From: Sedimenticola hydrogenitrophicus
Lineage (GTDB): Bacteria; Pseudomonadota; Gammaproteobacteria; Chromatiales; Chromatiaceae
Direction of reading: 5' to 3'
Length of the DNA stretch: 64,000 nt
NCBI RefSeq assembly: GCF_025175675.1
Contig: NZ_JANIOA010000003.1
Span: forward strand, 62,001-126,000
In this document: in pieces, positions 9,951-19,380 of the stretch
How the letters are laid out: the number at the start of each line of letters is the position of its first letter
Position numbering within the stretch: the first letter of the stretch is position 1
Program-made: the position numbers and the translations under genes
The notes under the pieces: model-generated
Seen by the model: the letters and a program-made list of their open reading frames with translations, nothing else
Database searches by the model: none
Told to the model about the DNA's origin: nothing

Positions 9951-12900
9951 CTACATGGCCGCCAGTGCGGCCGCCTCCGAGATATCCACCGAGACCAGGC
10001 GCGATACGCCCGGCTCATGCATGGTGACACCGGTAAGCTGGTTGGCGATCTCCATGGTGATCTTGTTATGGCTGATGAAGATGAACTGCACCTGCTCCGA
10101 CATGGACTTCACCAGTTCGCAGAAACGTCCCACATTGGCATCGTCCAGCGGCGCATCCACCTCGTCGAGCATACAGAACGGCGCCGGATTCAGTTCAAAG
10201 ATGGCGAACACCAGGGCCACCGCGGTGAGTGCCTTTTCGCCGCCCGACAGCAGATGGATGCTGGAATTGCGCTTGCCGGGCGGCCGCGCCATGACCGTGA
10301 CGCCGGTGTCCAGCAGGTCCTCCCCGGTCAGCTGCAGATAGGCGTGCCCGCCACCGAACAGGCGCGGAAACTTCTCCTGCAGGCCGATATTGACCTTGTC
10401 GAAGGTCTCCCTGAAGCGGGTGCGGGTCTCCCGGTCGATCTTGCGGATGGCATTCTCCAGGGTCTCCAGCGATTCGGTCACATCGGCATGCTGGGCGTCC
10501 AGGTAGTTCATCCGTTCGGACTGCTCCTGGTACTCATCGATGGCCGCCAGATTGATCGGGCCGAGGCGGCGAATGCGGGCATCCATCTGCTCCACCTGCT
10601 GCTGCCACGCCTCGATACCGGCCTCGCCCGGCAGTTCCAGGAACAGCTGTTCACGCTGGAAGCCGGTCTCCTTCAACTGCTCTTCCACGGTCTTGCAGCG
10701 GATCAGCACCTCCTGCCGCCCCATCCGCGCCTGATCCATAATGGTACGCTGACGCATCACCTCCTGTTCGCAGGCCGAACGTTCCTGCTCCAGCCGCCGG
10801 ACCCGGACATCGATCTCTTCCAGGGTGGCGCGCGCCCTGCCCAGCTCCGCCTCCACCTCGACCCGCAGGGCCAGTTGCCGTTCCAGGGCCTCGCCCTTCT
10901 CCAGCAGCGGCTCCTGCCCCTCTTCCAGGGCCTGCATCAGCTCCTCGCGACGCGTTGTCAGGTGCGCCAGCTGGCCCTGCATGCGCTCCAGACTCTGGGT
11001 CAGGGAGGCGTGGGAGCTGCGCATGGATTCAATCTGCAGGGCGACGGCATGGGCCTGGTTGCGCTGCCGGTGGGACTCCTCGCGGATCTCATTCAGGGTC
11101 CGGCTGAGGGTCTCCCGCTGCTGCACCAGCAGTTCCCGTCTTTCGCCCAGGGTCTCCATCTCGTCCAGGGCGGCGTGCAGTCGCGCCCGCGACAGCTCCA
11201 GCTCCTCCCGGTCCGCTTCGGCCTGCTCGCGCAGTTCATCCATCTCGCGCTGGATGGTTTCACCCCGGTGTTTCAGATGCTCGGCACGGGTGCGCTTGCC
11301 GGTCAGTTGCGAGCGCAGCTCGGAGAGTCCCCGGTTAACCTCGTTGAGCTGTTTCTGGGCCTGTTCCTTCTCCTGTTCCGCCGCATGCAGCCGCTCACGC
11401 CCCTCGGCCAGCGCCGCCGCGGCCTGCTCTGCCTGTGCCTCCAACTGGTCAATCCGCTCACCCAGCTGGCGGATCTCCTGTTCCCGCGCCAGCACACCGG
11501 AGGTCTCGTCCTCGCCCCGGCTCAGGCGCAACCAGTTGCGGCCCAGCCAGACGCCCTCCGGGGTGATTACCGATTCATCGGCTTGCAGGCTGCCGCGCAG
11601 GGCATAGGCCTGGGCCAGGTCGGCCGCCGTGCGCACCTTGCCCAGCAGCCCGGCCAGTGACCAGGGCGCCTGGACCCGGTGCAGCAGCGCATCGGCCGCG
11701 GCAGCCGGGGCCTCCCCGGTGATGCTGGTATCGAACAGGCTGAGGGCACCGCTCTCAAAGGTGTCCAGGACACCCTGCAGGTCGTTCAGTCCGGCACGGC
11801 AGACCGACTGCAGATGGAAGCCCAGAACGGTCTCCACCGCCCGCTGCCAGCCGGATTCCACCTCGATCTCCTGGGCCAGCCGGGAGGCCTTTCCCAGACC
11901 CTGGTCCTCCAGCCACTCGGTAACCGCGTGCTCCTGTTTGCCCAGGGCAGCCTGCTGCAGCGCCTCCAGCGAGGCGTGTCGGCCGCGTGCCGTCTGCAGT
12001 GCCGCGCGGGCCTCGTCCAGCAGCTGCCCGGTCTGCAGGTTGGCCTGGCGAATCGTGGTGATGCTGTCGGCCGCTGTGGTCAGATTCTCCTGCAGCAGCG
12101 TCGACTGCTCTTCGCGCTCCTGCTCCTGCAGCTCCAGGATCTGGATACTCTCCAGTAGCGGCTGGTCGTTGAGCCGTTCCAGCTCTTCCATGAAGCGTTC
12201 CAGCCGTTTCTGCGTCTGGCTGCCCTTGTCATCCAGGTGATTGATGCGGGTACGCTCGACCTGGGCGGTCTGGGCCGGTTCCGCCGCCTGGTGATTGAAG
12301 CGCTCCCACTCATTCTGCCAGGCCTGCATGGCCTGCTCGGCGTCCGCCAGCCGGGTGGCGGACTCCAGTTCTATCTCCCGCGCCTGTTCCAGCAGCGGTT
12401 CCTGCTCTTCCAGGCTGGCGTTCAGCTCTTCGAGGCGTGCCTCGTCCTGCTGGCGGTGGTCGCTGGACTCCTGCCACGCCTGCTCGGTCTGGTGCAGATC
12501 ATGTTCGAACTGGGCACGACTCTCCCTGGCGTACTGGATCGACTGCTCCAGGCGGGCGATCTCGCTGCCGACCGCATAGAAGCGCCCCTGCACCTCGTTG
12601 AAATTGTCATTGGCCTCGGTGTGACCGCTGCGATCCTTTTCAATCTCCGCTTCCAGACGCCGCTGCCGGGCGATGGCCGCCTCCAGGTCGGTCTCCTGCT
12701 CCAGGATCTCCTGGTCGCGGCGTTTGATGTCGTCATCCATACCGCGCCAGCGCAGGGCCAGCAGCTCGGCCTGCAGGCGCCGTTCCTGCTCCTTATACTC
12801 CTTGTAACGCTCGGCGGTATTGGCCTGGCGCTGCAGGTGCTGCAGCTGCTTGGCGATCTCCTCGCGCAGGTCGTTCAACCGGTCCAGGTTCTCCTTGGTG

Positions 12901-13457
12901 CGACGAATCCGGTTTTCGGTATCGCGCCGCCGCTCCTTGTATTTGGAGATGCCGGCCGCCTCCTCCAGGAAGGCGCGCAGGTCTTCCGGCCGTGCCTCGA
13001 TCAGCCGTGAGATCATGCCCTGTTCGATAATGGAGTAGCTGCGCGGACCGAGGCCGGTGCCAAGGAACAGGTCGGTGATGTCGCGCCGGCGGCAGCGCCC
13101 TCCGTTCATAAAGTAGTTCGACTGACCGTCGCGGGAGACCTGGCGCTTGACCGAGATGGTGCTGTACTGGGCATACTGGCCGCCGGCGGTGCCGTCGCTG
13201 TTGTCAAACACCAGCTCGATGCTGGCCGTGCCGACCGGCTTGCGGCTGGTGGAGCCGTTGAAGATCACATCCGCCATCGACTCGCCACGCAGCATCTTGG
13301 CGGAACTCTCCCCCATCACCCAGCGTACCGCATCGATCACGTTGGATTTGCCACAGCCATTCGGTCCCACAATGCCGACCAGATTGCTTGGTATATACAC
13401 GGTCGTCGGATCGACAAAGGATTTGAATCCGGCCAGTTTGATTTTCTCTAATCGCAT
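9951..13457 (-). CDS. smc: Chromosome segregation protein SMC
   Basis: This SMC ATPase compacts and helps segregate the chromosome with ScpA/ScpB. I start it at the ATG at 13455-13457 because the family begins MRLEKIKLAGFKSFVDPT; the frame extends 12 codons upstream to a GTG that adds atypical residues. From this start the protein has 1168 residues: Walker A GPNGCGKSN at 31-39, two long coiled-coil arms rich in Glu/Gln/Leu/Arg, a hinge near the middle (GWQRAVETVLGFHLQSVC), then the signature LLSGGEKALTAVALVF and Walker B FCMLDEVDAPLDD. zipA follows after 103 nt. No domain is missing. Confidence 0.97.
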   Translation of the reverse strand: MRLEKIKLAGFKSFVDPTTVYIPSNLVGIVGPNGCGKSNVIDAVRWVMGESSAKMLRGESMADVIFNGSTSRKPVGTASIELVFDNSDGTAGGQYAQYSTISVKRQVSRDGQSNYFMNGGRCRRRDITDLFLGTGLGPRSYSIIEQGMISRLIEARPEDLRAFLEEAAGISKYKERRRDTENRIRRTKENLDRLNDLREEIAKQLQHLQRQANTAERYKEYKEQERRLQAELLALRWRGMDDDIKRRDQEILEQETDLEAAIARQRRLEAEIEKDRSGHTEANDNFNEVQGRFYAVGSEIARLEQSIQYARESRAQFEHDLHQTEQAWQESSDHRQQDEARLEELNASLEEQEPLLEQAREIELESATRLADAEQAMQAWQNEWERFNHQAAEPAQTAQVERTRINHLDDKGSQTQKRLERFMEELERLNDQPLLESIQILELQEQEREEQSTLLQENLTTAADSITTIRQANLQTGQLLDEARAALQTARGRHASLEALQQAALGKQEHAVTEWLEDQGLGKASRLAQEIEVESGWQRAVETVLGFHLQSVCRAGLNDLQGVLDTFESGALSLFDTSITGEAPAAAADALLHRVQAPWSLAGLLGKVRTAADLAQAYALRGSLQADESVITPEGVWLGRNWLRLSRGEDETSGVLAREQEIRQLGERIDQLEAQAEQAAAALAEGRERLHAAEQEKEQAQKQLNEVNRGLSELRSQLTGKRTRAEHLKHRGETIQREMDELREQAEADREELELSRARLHAALDEMETLGERRELLVQQRETLSRTLNEIREESHRQRNQAHAVALQIESMRSSHASLTQSLERMQGQLAHLTTRREELMQALEEGQEPLLEKGEALERQLALRVEVEAELGRARATLEEIDVRVRRLEQERSACEQEVMRQRTIMDQARMGRQEVLIRCKTVEEQLKETGFQREQLFLELPGEAGIEAWQQQVEQMDARIRRLGPINLAAIDEYQEQSERMNYLDAQHADVTESLETLENAIRKIDRETRTRFRETFDKVNIGLQEKFPRLFGGGHAYLQLTGEDLLDTGVTVMARPPGKRNSSIHLLSGGEKALTAVALVFAIFELNPAPFCMLDEVDAPLDDANVGRFCELVKSMSEQVQFIFISHNKITMEIANQLTGVTMHEPGVSRLVSVDISEAAALAAM

Positions 13458-13546
13458 AGACTCGGTAACATACAGACAGGCGGCCTTGGGCACAAGCGAA
13501 CCGGGCCAGGTTATTTTACTTTAAGTAGTGTATTTATCTTATTGTT

Positions 13547-13577
13547 TATTAACTATAATTACTTGTAATAGTTAATA
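13547..13577. promoter_or_regulatory. 10-bp inverted repeat in the AT-rich smc/queF divergent region
   Basis: TATTAACTAT (13547-13556) and ATAGTTAATA (13568-13577) are exact complements with an 11-nt spacer. The surrounding 70 nt are strongly AT-rich in an otherwise GC-rich sequence. The position between divergent smc and queF suits an operator or a promoter region for either gene; no regulator can be named. Confidence 0.4.
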
Positions 13578-13603
13578 TTTATCCGGTCGGTGCGGGCGCT
13601 TGC

Positions 13604-13632
13604 TTCAGACCGGCCCGCAACTCCCGTATAAT
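13604..13632 (+). promoter_or_regulatory. Candidate sigma-70 promoter of queF
   Basis: TATAAT at 13627-13632 is a perfect -10 box. TTCAGA at 13604-13609 lies 17 nt upstream and matches the -35 consensus at four of six positions. The expected transcript would start near 13639, about 30 nt before the queF ATG. No preQ1 riboswitch fold was recognised in this short leader. Confidence 0.5.
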
Positions 13633-13668
13633 CGCCGAATTTCTTCCACAGATCGAGTAGATTCGCAC

Positions 13669-14058
13669 ATGCCAAGCCAACCCAGCAAGACCCTGGAAAC
13701 CTTCGACAATCCACAGCCGGACCGGGACTACACCATCCGCATCGAGGTGCCGGAGTTCACCTGTCTCTGCCCCAAGACCGGGCAACCCGATTTTGCCGAG
13801 CTCACCATCGAGTACATTGCCGATAAACTCTGCGTCGAGCTGAAGTCACTGAAGCTGTACGCCTGGTCATTCCGCGATGAGGGGGCGTTTCACGAGGCGG
13901 TGACCAACCGGATCCTGAGTGATCTGGTGGCGGCCACCCAGCCCCGCTTCATGCGCCTGACCGCCGACTTCAATGTACGTGGCGGTATCTATACCACGGT
14001 GGTAGCCGAACACCGGGCGGAAAACTGGCAGCCGCCGGTGCCGGTCACCCTGCCCTGA
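13669..14058 (+). CDS. queF: NADPH-dependent preQ0 reductase, short (type I) form
   Basis: QueF reduces 7-cyano-7-deazaguanine (preQ0) to preQ1 for queuosine in tRNA. The ATG at 13669 gives 129 residues, the short form. The catalytic motif CPKTGQPD has the nucleophilic Cys at 34 and the acid Asp at 41, and the QueF signature [13 protein letters not shown] with FHEA follows. The short length, with a single tunnel-fold domain, contrasts with the roughly 280-residue E. coli enzyme. It is divergent from smc and stands alone. Confidence 0.95.
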   Translation: MPSQPSKTLETFDNPQPDRDYTIRIEVPEFTCLCPKTGQPDFAELTIEYIADKLCVELKSLKLYAWSFRDEGAFHEAVTNRILSDLVAATQPRFMRLTADFNVRGGIYTTVVAEHRAENWQPPVPVTLP

Positions 14059-14134
14059 GCGAGTTTTCCAGGCCCTGTCCCAGTCATCTGCTGGTGTTGA
14101 TTTGGCTGGGCGAATCACCCGAAAAGTTTTATTC

Positions 14135-14161
14135 GCGTGGGCACAAAAAATGTGCCCACGC
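14135..14161. terminator. Strong hairpin between convergent queF and rdgC
   Basis: GCGTGGGCACA (14135-14145) and TGTGCCCACGC (14151-14161) form a perfect 11-bp stem with an A-rich loop. It lies 77 nt after queF, and on the minus strand it is followed by GAATAAAACTTTT, so it could end transcripts from either side. It lacks a strict U-run. Confidence 0.5.
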
Positions 14162-14182
14162 CACATATCCACAAGGGGCTTG

Positions 14183-14259
14183 TAGGATGCCGGTGAGCTT
14201 GCGAACCGCATCGATTCGGAGGCCAGCGAACGATGCGGTTCGTGCCTCACCGGCATCCC
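14183..14259 (+). repeat. Repeat family R2 copy
   Basis: GTAGGATGCCGGTGAGC ... GCGAACCGCATCG is mirrored by CGATGCGGTTCG ... CTCACCGGCATCC. This is the same GTAG-headed palindrome as at 6910-7001. It fills most of the queF-rdgC gap with the hairpin at 14135-14161. Confidence 0.75.
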
Positions 14260-14346
14260 TAAAACCGGTCATAGTGCGCTCCATGGTCATCATGATCCCA
14301 CAGGGCGGAGCGTGTCCGCCAAGATCACCTCGCAGTGGCCGACGGC

Positions 14347-15258
14347 TCAGGTCTCCTCGGCCAGCCCGCCGCAGGTCTCTACCAGCCGGGCGATGAAGCG
14401 CCGCAGCTCCAGGCTCATCAGGGCAAAATCCACATCGAAGCGGGTGGCGGCGTCCTCGGCCTCGGACGAAGCCGCCTCCTCCAGGATCAGATCGAGGAAC
14501 TTCAGGCGCTTGATCGACAGGTCATCGGACAGCACAAATCCCAGCCGCTCGCCCCACTCCAGGGCCAGTTTCACCACCTGCTTGCCGGCCTCCAGGTGGG
14601 TTCGCAGCTCATCACCTTCCAGGTCCTGCCGCTTGCAGCGGATGATCCCCCCCTCTTCGACCGTATCCCGCAGCTCGCACTCATCCTGAATCAGGAACTC
14701 CGCCGATGATTCGGAGCCGTTCAGCCAGGCGGTCATCATCGACGCCGGTGCCTGGGCCACATCCAGCGGCTTGGCCGGCAAGGTACCCAGCGTCTCGCGC
14801 AACAGGCTGACCAACTCCTCCGCCCGCTTGGCGCTGGAGGCATCCACCACCAGCCAGTTTGCTTCGGTGTCGATATAGGCGTAGTGGCGGGATGATTTGA
14901 CAAAGGCGCGCGGCAGCAGCTCGAAAATCAATTCATCCTTGAGTTCTTCGCGCTCCTTGCGCCGCACCTTGCGCGCCTCCGCCTCTTCGAGCGCGGCAAT
15001 CTTCTCGTCCAGCAGTTCGCGGACCACGGAGGCGGGAAGCAGTCGCTCTTCGCGCCGCGCGCAGATCATGATGCAGCCGTTTGCCGCATGGGTCAGCAAC
15101 TCCGCACCCCGGCCGAGTGGCGGTTGCCAGCCGAAGGAAGAGAGTTCGAGGCTGCCGCAATCCCTTGCCGCGCGTTCGGTCAGCTGTTCATGCAGTGCTT
15201 CGGGGGTCTGTTCGAAAGGGGTGAGGAGCTTGAAAATCTGGAGGTTCTTGAACCACAT
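14347..15258 (-). CDS. rdgC: Recombination-associated protein RdgC
   Basis: This 303-residue protein starts MWFKNLQIFKLLTPF, the characteristic RdgC N-terminus, and continues with GFVLSDDLSIKRLKFLDLILEEA near the C-terminus. RdgC forms a ring-shaped dimer that binds double-stranded DNA and restrains RecA-dependent recombination. The length equals that of the E. coli protein. It stands alone between queF and the AmmeMemoRadiSam radical SAM gene, with 86 nt to the latter's stop codon. Confidence 0.95.
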   Translation of the reverse strand: MWFKNLQIFKLLTPFEQTPEALHEQLTERAARDCGSLELSSFGWQPPLGRGAELLTHAANGCIMICARREERLLPASVVRELLDEKIAALEEAEARKVRRKEREELKDELIFELLPRAFVKSSRHYAYIDTEANWLVVDASSAKRAEELVSLLRETLGTLPAKPLDVAQAPASMMTAWLNGSESSAEFLIQDECELRDTVEEGGIIRCKRQDLEGDELRTHLEAGKQVVKLALEWGERLGFVLSDDLSIKRLKFLDLILEEAASSEAEDAATRFDVDFALMSLELRRFIARLVETCGGLAEET

Positions 15259-15344
15259 GCCGGTATAGTTTCCTGCAAAAAGCCGGCATTATCCCGGAAC
15301 CGGGCTCGCCTATCCAGCGTCAATCTTGTGATCTGCAGCCCTAA

Positions 15345-16436
15345 TCACCAATCGCCCATCCGCACCGGTACCCGTTTCGCACCCCAGCTTCCGGGGGTCT
15401 CCTCGAATACGCCCGGACAGGCGGTACCGCAGTACTCACAGTGACCATCCGCCGTGAGGTGCCACTCGCCCAGTTCGTACCAGTCACGCTCGATCAGCAG
15501 CTTGCCGCAACCGGTGCAGTAGGTGCTGCCGCCACTGGCGTCATGCACATTGCCGGTGTAGGCATAGTGCACCCCGTTACTCAGGGCGATCTCCCGGGCG
15601 CGCGTCAGGGTCTCCGGCGGGGTGGGCGGATGATCCAGCATCTTCCAGTCCGGATGGAAGGCGGAGAAGTGCATCGGCACGTCGGGGCCGAGATTCTCCA
15701 CCACCCAGCGGGTCATCTGGTTCAGCTCTTCGTCACTGTCGTTTTCTCCGGGGATCAGCAGGTTGGTCAGCTCGAACCAGACCCGGGTCTGCTCCTTCAG
15801 GTAGACCAGGGTGTCCAGTACCGGCTGCAGGTGGGCGCCGGTCAATTTGTGGTAGAACTTCTCGCTGAAGGATTTCAGATCGACATTGGCGGCATCCATG
15901 TGCTTGTAAAACTCCACCCGCGGTTCCGGCGAGATGTAGCCGGCCGTCACCGCGACGGCCTTGATTCCCAGTTCATGACAGGCGATCGCGGTATCCACGG
16001 CGTACTCCATGAAGATCACCGGATCGTTATAGGTAAAGGCGACACTGCGGCAGCCCAACCGACTGGCCCTGGCGGCGATATCCGCCGGCATGGCGGCATC
16101 GGCCAGGGTATCCATTTCGCGGGATTTGCTCATGTCCCAGTTCTGGCAGAACCGGCAGCTCAGGTTGCAGCCCGCCGTGCCGAATGACAGCACCGGGGTG
16201 CCCGGCAGATAGTGGTTCAGCGGCTTCTTCTCGATCGGATCGATACAGAAACCGCTGGAACGCCCATAGGTGGTGAGGACGATCTTGCCGTCATGACAGG
16301 CGCGCACGAAACAGAGTCCCTGCTGCCCCTCCTTGATTTTGCACTCACGCGGGCAGAGATCGCATTGCACCCGGGTCTCATCGACCCGATGCCAGTATTT
16401 GGTGGGATAATCAGTGATCGGTGCCGGCATTTTCAA
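15345..16436 (-). CDS. amrS: AmmeMemoRadiSam system radical SAM enzyme
   Basis: This 363-residue radical SAM protein has the 4Fe-4S cluster motif C90-N-L-S-C94-R-F-C97 after GTAG. Additional cysteine groups lie at the N-terminus (CDLCPRECKIKEGQQGLC) and C-terminus (CTGCG ... CEYCGTACPG), likely for further metal clusters or zinc. It belongs to the pyruvate formate-lyase-activating-enzyme-like group defined by co-occurrence with Memo and AMMECR1 proteins. Its substrate is not established. The two partner genes are at 19712-21068 on the other strand. It lies 68 nt downstream of a histidine kinase gene on the same strand and may share its transcript. Confidence 0.93.
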   Translation of the reverse strand: MKMPAPITDYPTKYWHRVDETRVQCDLCPRECKIKEGQQGLCFVRACHDGKIVLTTYGRSSGFCIDPIEKKPLNHYLPGTPVLSFGTAGCNLSCRFCQNWDMSKSREMDTLADAAMPADIAARASRLGCRSVAFTYNDPVIFMEYAVDTAIACHELGIKAVAVTAGYISPEPRVEFYKHMDAANVDLKSFSEKFYHKLTGAHLQPVLDTLVYLKEQTRVWFELTNLLIPGENDSDEELNQMTRWVVENLGPDVPMHFSAFHPDWKMLDHPPTPPETLTRAREIALSNGVHYAYTGNVHDASGGSTYCTGCGKLLIERDWYELGEWHLTADGHCEYCGTACPGVFEETPGSWGAKRVPVRMGDW

Positions 16437-16504
16437 CCTCCGCGATCTGAACCACGCTGTGGATGCAGACCCTCTATCAAAATCCTAGACCAATGGGGCA
16501 TTGA

Positions 16505-17956
16505 TCACCAGCTCTCCGCGACCGGTACCGCGCAACGTACCAGGGTCCCCCGGCCAGCGGCCGGGGAAATGCTGAGCCGGGCACCGATGCTATTCGCCCG
16601 ATAGCGCATGGTACGCAACCCCAGGCATTTCCCGTGGTCCCGCTCCGGGCCGATGCCGATCCCGTCGTCCTGCACACTCAACAACAGGCCGTCGGAGCCG
16701 CCCTCCAGACCGACCTCGATCCGTTGCGGCCGCCCGTGCCTGATGGCGTTGTGCAGCGCCTCCTGGGCGATGCGGTAGAGCTGCATCGCCACGGTGCTGT
16801 TCTCGACCCGTACCGGGCCCGCTTGCCGACAGCAACACGCGATGCCACTGCTGAGGCGGACCCGATCGGTGAGTTTGACCAGCGCGTCCACCAGCCCCTC
16901 GGGATCGAACTCGACCGGGATCAGATCGCGGGCGATGGCGCGGGTCTCTTCCAGTGCGGCCTGCAGATGTCCCCCCAGCTCCTGCAGATCCCCCGCCAGC
17001 TTATTCAGGCCACTGGCATCCAGCCGGTGCTGGATACTGCGCGCCAACATGGAGAGCGCGGTCAACTGCTGACCGAGACCATCGTGGATCTCGCGGCCGA
17101 TACGCTCCTGCTCGGCGGTGCTCGCTTCGATAATCCGCCGCTCCAACGATTTGCGTTCGCTGATATCACGGACGAAGGCAAACAGCAGACCCCCACCCCC
17201 GGGCGAGTAGGAGACGTTGATCTCCACCGGCCACACTTTGCCATCCCGGCTGCGATGGCGGGTTTCGAACAGATGGCAGCCCTGGTACACCACGGTCTCG
17301 ATATGTCTTTTTATCTCCTCCTGTGACTCCCGGGTTCCCAGGTCGGCAACCGTCATGCCGAGCAGCTCCTCCCGGTTGTAGCCCGAGCGGCTCACATAGG
17401 CATCATTGACGGCCAGCAGGCGGCCCTCCCTGTTCAGCATCCAGAAACCGTCCGCGGCGGTCTCGATCACCGCGCGGTAGCGTGCCTCCTGTTCGGCGAG
17501 CGCCGTTTCGCCCTGCTTGCGCGCCTGGATATCCTCCATGACCGCGATGAAGCAGGTCACTTTACCCCGCGCATCGCGTACCCCGGCGAGCGAAGTCCGC
17601 GCCCAGAAGGTCCGGCCGTCCTTGCAGCGGAAACGACTTTCCATACTGAAGCTGTCGATCCGGCCCTTGCGCACCCGATCGATCCAGCGCAATCCCTGTG
17701 TCACGTCCTCGGCAGGGGTCCACTCGGTGACGTGGCGGCCGCACAGCTCCGCCTCGCTATAACCGAGCATCCGTTGCAGCGCCCGGTTCACATGGGTGGG
17801 TTTACCCTCCGGGGAGACCCGGCAGATGCCGACCGGTGCCTGCTCGAACAGGGCGCGGAATCCCCCCTCGCTCTCGCACAGGCGTCGATTCTCCGCTTCC
17901 AGTGCGGCAATCCGCTGCCACGGGTCCGTCATGGAGGGCGGGTGCCGGTCAATCAT
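16505..17956 (-). CDS. PAS-PAS sensor histidine kinase, NarL-partner type
   Basis: This 483-residue cytoplasmic kinase has two PAS domains (about 25-135, with ALFEQAPVGICRVSPEG; about 150-265, with YRAVIETAADGFWMLNREG). A HisKA_3 dimerisation helix follows with the phospho-accepting His at about 291 (RIGREIHDGLGQQLTAL), then an HATPase domain (IAQEALHNAIRHG as N-box, VQDDGIGIG as G1). No membrane segment is seen, so the signal is probably internal. The gene follows its response regulator gene (18024-18695) by 67 nt and precedes the radical SAM gene. Confidence 0.92.
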   Translation of the reverse strand: MIDRHPPSMTDPWQRIAALEAENRRLCESEGGFRALFEQAPVGICRVSPEGKPTHVNRALQRMLGYSEAELCGRHVTEWTPAEDVTQGLRWIDRVRKGRIDSFSMESRFRCKDGRTFWARTSLAGVRDARGKVTCFIAVMEDIQARKQGETALAEQEARYRAVIETAADGFWMLNREGRLLAVNDAYVSRSGYNREELLGMTVADLGTRESQEEIKRHIETVVYQGCHLFETRHRSRDGKVWPVEINVSYSPGGGGLLFAFVRDISERKSLERRIIEASTAEQERIGREIHDGLGQQLTALSMLARSIQHRLDASGLNKLAGDLQELGGHLQAALEETRAIARDLIPVEFDPEGLVDALVKLTDRVRLSSGIACCCRQAGPVRVENSTVAMQLYRIAQEALHNAIRHGRPQRIEVGLEGGSDGLLLSVQDDGIGIGPERDHGKCLGLRTMRYRANSIGARLSISPAAGRGTLVRCAVPVAESW

Positions 17957-18023
17957 GGCCGATCATCGGATGGGACCGGCGCGGGGTTTTGATATGAGCA
18001 CCCGGATTGCCGCACATAACCGG

Positions 18024-18695
18024 TCAGTTGCGTTCCAGCGACCACTGGGTGGCGTAGCGTGACAATTCGGTGGCGGAGAGGAGTTTGAGCTTTTTCTTGA
18101 TCTTTTCCCGGTGACTCTCCACGGTCTTGACGCTGAGGTGCAGTTGCTCGGCGATCCGTGAGGTGCCGATGCCTTGGCCGATCAAGCTGAATACCTCCAG
18201 TTCACGGTCGGTGAGCGCCTCCACGGAACCCAGCTGAACGCCCCCCTCCGCCTGCAGTACGCGCTGGGTCATGGCATCGCTCAGGTAGATCTCCCCGCGC
18301 AGCACCTGGTGCACGGCGTCCACCACATGGTCGGTTGCCTCCTGCTTGTTGATGTAACCACGGGCGCCCGCTTTCAGAGCGCGTTCGGCGAACAGGGATT
18401 CGTCATGCATGGAACAGACCAGCAGACGCACCTCCGGCAGACGCGTGTGCAGATGTTTGACCAGTTCCAGGCCACTGCCCTCGGCCAGGGAGAGATCGAC
18501 AATCACCACGTCCGGTTGCTGGTCGGCTGCCAGGCGCATCGCATCCGTGAAACCGGACGCTTCGCCGCAGACCGCCAGGTCCGGCTCGTCGCCGATCAGT
18601 GCCCGGAAGCCGGCGCGCACCAGGGGGTGGTCGTCGACGATGAGAATCCGCGCCTGCCCTGCAGGTGGTATCAAGTCATTTTTTTTCATTGCCAT
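18024..18695 (-). CDS. NarL/FixJ-family response regulator
   Basis: This 223-residue regulator has a receiver domain with acidic pair DDH near residues 21-23, phospho-acceptor Asp67 (VVIVDLSL) and the conserved Lys in YINKQE. A LuxR-type helix-turn-helix follows at about 155-218 (LTDRELEVFSLIGQGIGTSRIAEQLHLSVKTVESHREKI in outline). It is probably phosphorylated by the kinase encoded directly downstream. Its targets are unknown; the adjacent PilZ and AmmeMemoRadiSam genes are the nearest candidates, which is inference. Confidence 0.93.
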   Translation of the reverse strand: MAMKKNDLIPPAGQARILIVDDHPLVRAGFRALIGDEPDLAVCGEASGFTDAMRLAADQQPDVVIVDLSLAEGSGLELVKHLHTRLPEVRLLVCSMHDESLFAERALKAGARGYINKQEATDHVVDAVHQVLRGEIYLSDAMTQRVLQAEGGVQLGSVEALTDRELEVFSLIGQGIGTSRIAEQLHLSVKTVESHREKIKKKLKLLSATELSRYATQWSLERN

Positions 18696-18794
18696 GATTG
18701 TCCACCGTAGCGTCCGGTTGCGCGTGATGTCCTATTCTAGAGACAGCCGATAAGCAGAAATACAGATATACATCAATAAATGTACGGTTAAGAT

Positions 18795-18848
18795 AATCCC
18801 CCGATCCATGAATGGGGGATTCCCCTATCGGGAGGGGCAGTTCTATTT
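18795..18848. promoter_or_regulatory. Two consecutive GC hairpins in the RR/PilZ divergent region
   Basis: AATCCCCC (18795-18802) pairs with GGGGGATT (18824-18831). Directly after it CCCC (18832-18835) pairs with GGGG (18844-18847). They lie in the 248-nt region between the divergent response regulator and PilZ genes and may be part of regulator binding or leader structure. Confidence 0.35.
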
Positions 18849-18943
18849 GCCAGAATAGGCTGACGCACCAGTTGCAAAGCTAGTGCCAGAAAAGGGCCCG
18901 GGGAACCCTCAAAAAGGAAGCACAATCATGGAGACGCTACCGT

Positions 18944-19342
18944 ATGGAACACCGCTATTGCCCGAGAATCAAGGAATCCCTCTCCGTCAGCCTTTGGCAT
19001 GGCGGAGAGTGGTGGGGAACCTACACCACTGAGAATATCAGTCTGGACGGGCTGTTTCTGCAGATCAGTCCGATGGACAAGCACGAGATCGTCAGGTTAC
19101 GGCGCAATCCGCTGGTAAAGATATGCGTGGAGTGCCTCGGCACCCGACACTGCATGTCGGCATTCGTGGTGCACCGCTCGGGGCAGGGCCTGGGACTGAT
19201 GCTGGCCCCGCCCGATACTGAATATACCAATACGTTCCTGAAGCTGCTTAACCGGCAATTGCAGTCGCTGACGCAGAATGGCGTACGCCATGGCAATCAG
19301 GATGACCACCCTCCACCCTCGATCAGCGGCAGTATCTGGTAA
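18944..19342 (+). CDS. PilZ-domain protein (c-di-GMP receptor candidate)
   Basis: This 132-residue, mostly single-domain protein has a PilZ-like pattern: basic N-terminal motif EHRYCPRIKESL, then TTENISLDGLFLQI, matching the family's [D/N]xSxxG motif, and a beta-rich middle. The RxxxR arm is imperfect (R at HRY and PRI), so c-di-GMP binding is likely but not certain. The ATG at 18944 is preceded by GGAG about 10 nt upstream; an ATG at 18928 is in another frame. It is divergent from the NarL-type pair. A c-di-GMP enzyme lies 22 kb away (40642-43767). Confidence 0.8.
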   Translation: MEHRYCPRIKESLSVSLWHGGEWWGTYTTENISLDGLFLQISPMDKHEIVRLRRNPLVKICVECLGTRHCMSAFVVHRSGQGLGLMLAPPDTEYTNTFLKLLNRQLQSLTQNGVRHGNQDDHPPPSISGSIW

Positions 19343-19380
19343 GGGCGATGATCGCTACGCCGAACCCGGTTCGGCCCTAA

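Noticed and set aside
10017-11660. A 547-codon plus-strand frame inside smc
   Set aside because: Leu/Gln-rich antisense product of the coiled-coil coding region, a common artefact in GC-rich DNA.
13458-13493. Upstream GTG start for smc
   Set aside because: It adds 12 residues not found in the family; the ATG at 13457 gives the canonical MRLEKIKL start.
13580-13668. preQ1 riboswitch before queF
   Set aside because: The leader after the candidate promoter is only about 30 nt and shows no pseudoknot-type pairing.
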